Source: an uncultured Eubacteriales bacterium
GTDB lineage: Bacteria; Bacillota; Clostridia; Christensenellales; Aristaeellaceae
Assembly (NCBI GenBank): GCA_900553295.1
Contig: USCR01000020.1
Coordinates: 1-24,347, forward strand
Reading direction: 5' to 3'
Length of the DNA: 24,347 nt
The position numbers and the translations under genes were made by a program. Position 1 is the stretch's first letter, and the number at the start of each line of letters is the position of its first letter. Positions 23,647 through 24,347 of the stretch are shown here, one piece after another. The notes beneath the pieces were generated by a model. It was not told the origin of the DNA and searched no databases. It was given only the letters and a program-made list of their open reading frames with translations.

Positions 23647-24347
23647 TGGAGTTTCATCACCTTTACCTTCCGTCGGAGCAACCGCCCCAGCAGTCCGCCA
23701 GGCAATTTACCGTATTCCGGCAGGGCAACCTGCCGCCCGGTCATCCGCTTCGCAATGCGTTCCAGGGCCCGGCGTCCCTCGCAATCCACCTCCATAGGAG
23801 ACATGTGCTTCAGCAGCGCCCGGTAGATCATGTCATCCTGGGGCACTTCCCCCATGAGCTGCAAATCCAGGGTTTGCGCCACCACCTGGGCACTGTACAT
23901 TTCCCCCGCAGCCACCAGCTCCGGCATCAGCCGGTTGACGATAAGCCACGGGCGCGGCGCCTTTTTGGCGGCCAGCACCGCAGCAGTTTTTTCCACGTCC
24001 CGCATGCATACATCGTCGGGGGTGGTAATCAGCAGCACTTCATCTGCGCTGTCCACCACGCCCCGAAGGCCGCGCTCCACCCCTGCGGGACAGTCAATAA
24101 GCACATGATCAAAGCGCTCCTTGAGCTGGGCAATGACCTTGCGGAAGCCCTTGGGGTCCAGATTTTTTACCCTCGCAAACTGGGACGCCGGCAGCAGGTT
24201 CAAATTTTCGTACAAGGAATGCTGTATCAGCGCCTGGCTCAGGGTGCACCCCTTGCCAATGACGTCCAGCACGTCGTACACCACGCGGTTCTCCAGCCCC
24301 AGAATCGCATCCTGATCCCTCAGGCCAATATCCGCATCCTGCATGTG
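23643..24347 (-). CDS. minD: Septum site-determining protein MinD (5' end cut by window edge)
   Basis: A ParA/MinD-type ATPase that binds the membrane and activates MinC to prevent division at wrong places. The N-terminal Walker A is beyond the window; the visible part starts HMQDADIGLRDQDAILGLEN, the typical MinD switch I stretch with DADIGLRNLD-like sequence. Switch II (VLIDCPAGVE) and the DEVLLITTPD motif follow, and the C-terminus GLLGRLLRRKVKVM is the amphipathic membrane-targeting helix that distinguishes MinD from ParA and other relatives. About 234 residues are visible. The stop overlaps the rodA start by four bases, leaving no room for minE between them. It is presumably preceded by minC outside the window. 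Confidence 0.94.
   Translation of the reverse strand, partial: HMQDADIGLRDQDAILGLENRVVYDVLDVIGKGCTLSQALIQHSLYENLNLLPASQFARVKNLDPKGFRKVIAQLKERFDHVLIDCPAGVERGLRGVVDSADEVLLITTPDDVCMRDVEKTAAVLAAKKAPRPWLIVNRLMPELVAAGEMYSAQVVAQTLDLQLMGEVPQDDMIYRALLKHMSPMEVDCEGRRALERIAKRMTGRQVALPEYGKLPGGLLGRLLRRKVKVMKLQ

Noticed and set aside
1..24347. CRISPR arrays, tRNA or rRNA genes, insertion sequences, phage or defence genes
   Set aside because: No regularly spaced repeats, tRNA-like folds, transposase or integrase motifs, or terminal repeats were found; the window is core envelope and housekeeping DNA.

Overview
The window is a chromosomal stretch of cell-envelope and cell-division genes, almost all on the minus strand. 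It looks like a GC-rich member of the Clostridia (Bacillota). The evidence is a division/cell-wall (dcw) cluster with murA between ftsW and ftsQ, a SpoVD/PBP2B-type transpeptidase with two C-terminal PASTA domains, a MurE with the DNPR motif of meso-diaminopimelate-adding enzymes, the lonB-lon-engB neighbourhood familiar from Bacillus and Clostridium, and strong GGAGG ribosome binding sites. LonB and the SpoVD-like protein hint at an endospore-forming lineage but do not prove sporulation. I cannot name a genus from sequence alone.

Layout, in the direction of transcription (right to left). At the right edge, minD (3' part only) overlaps rodA by four bases; rodA ends at a strong hairpin terminator near 22250. 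Next come lonB, lon and engB. Lon appears to have its own promoter at the very end of lonB and a leader of about 140 nt; engB ends at a hairpin near 17170. A small orphan gene of unknown function (16683-17054) follows. The only plus-strand gene, a secreted CAP/SCP-domain protein (15820-16557), converges on it, and two opposed terminators separate them. A two-gene unit, a tandem zinc-ribbon protein and a metallophosphoesterase, runs left from 15651 to a strong terminator at 14408-14459.

The dcw cluster fills 14091 to 1: mraZ, ftsL, PBP (spoVD/ftsI-like), murE, mraY, murD, ftsW, murA, ftsQ, ftsA, ftsZ (ftsZ cut by the window edge). A well-formed promoter lies before mraZ and is overlapped by repeated AAAAAGTGGG-type boxes that fit MraZ autoregulation. 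A second, extended -10 promoter lies before ftsA. Together these genes make lipid-linked peptidoglycan precursors (murA, murD, murE, mraY), polymerise and cross-link septal wall (ftsW, PBP), and build the divisome (ftsZ, ftsA, ftsQ, ftsL). RodA and MinD add elongation and division-site placement.

The cluster is incomplete compared with the classical one: rsmH, murF, murG and murC are missing from their usual places, and minE is missing between minD and rodA. I did not find a clearly new biological system. The best leads are regulatory (MraZ boxes, hairpins on both sides of murD, the lon leader, a palindrome at the CAP gene start) and two proteins of unknown role (the orphan 123-residue protein and the zinc-ribbon protein).
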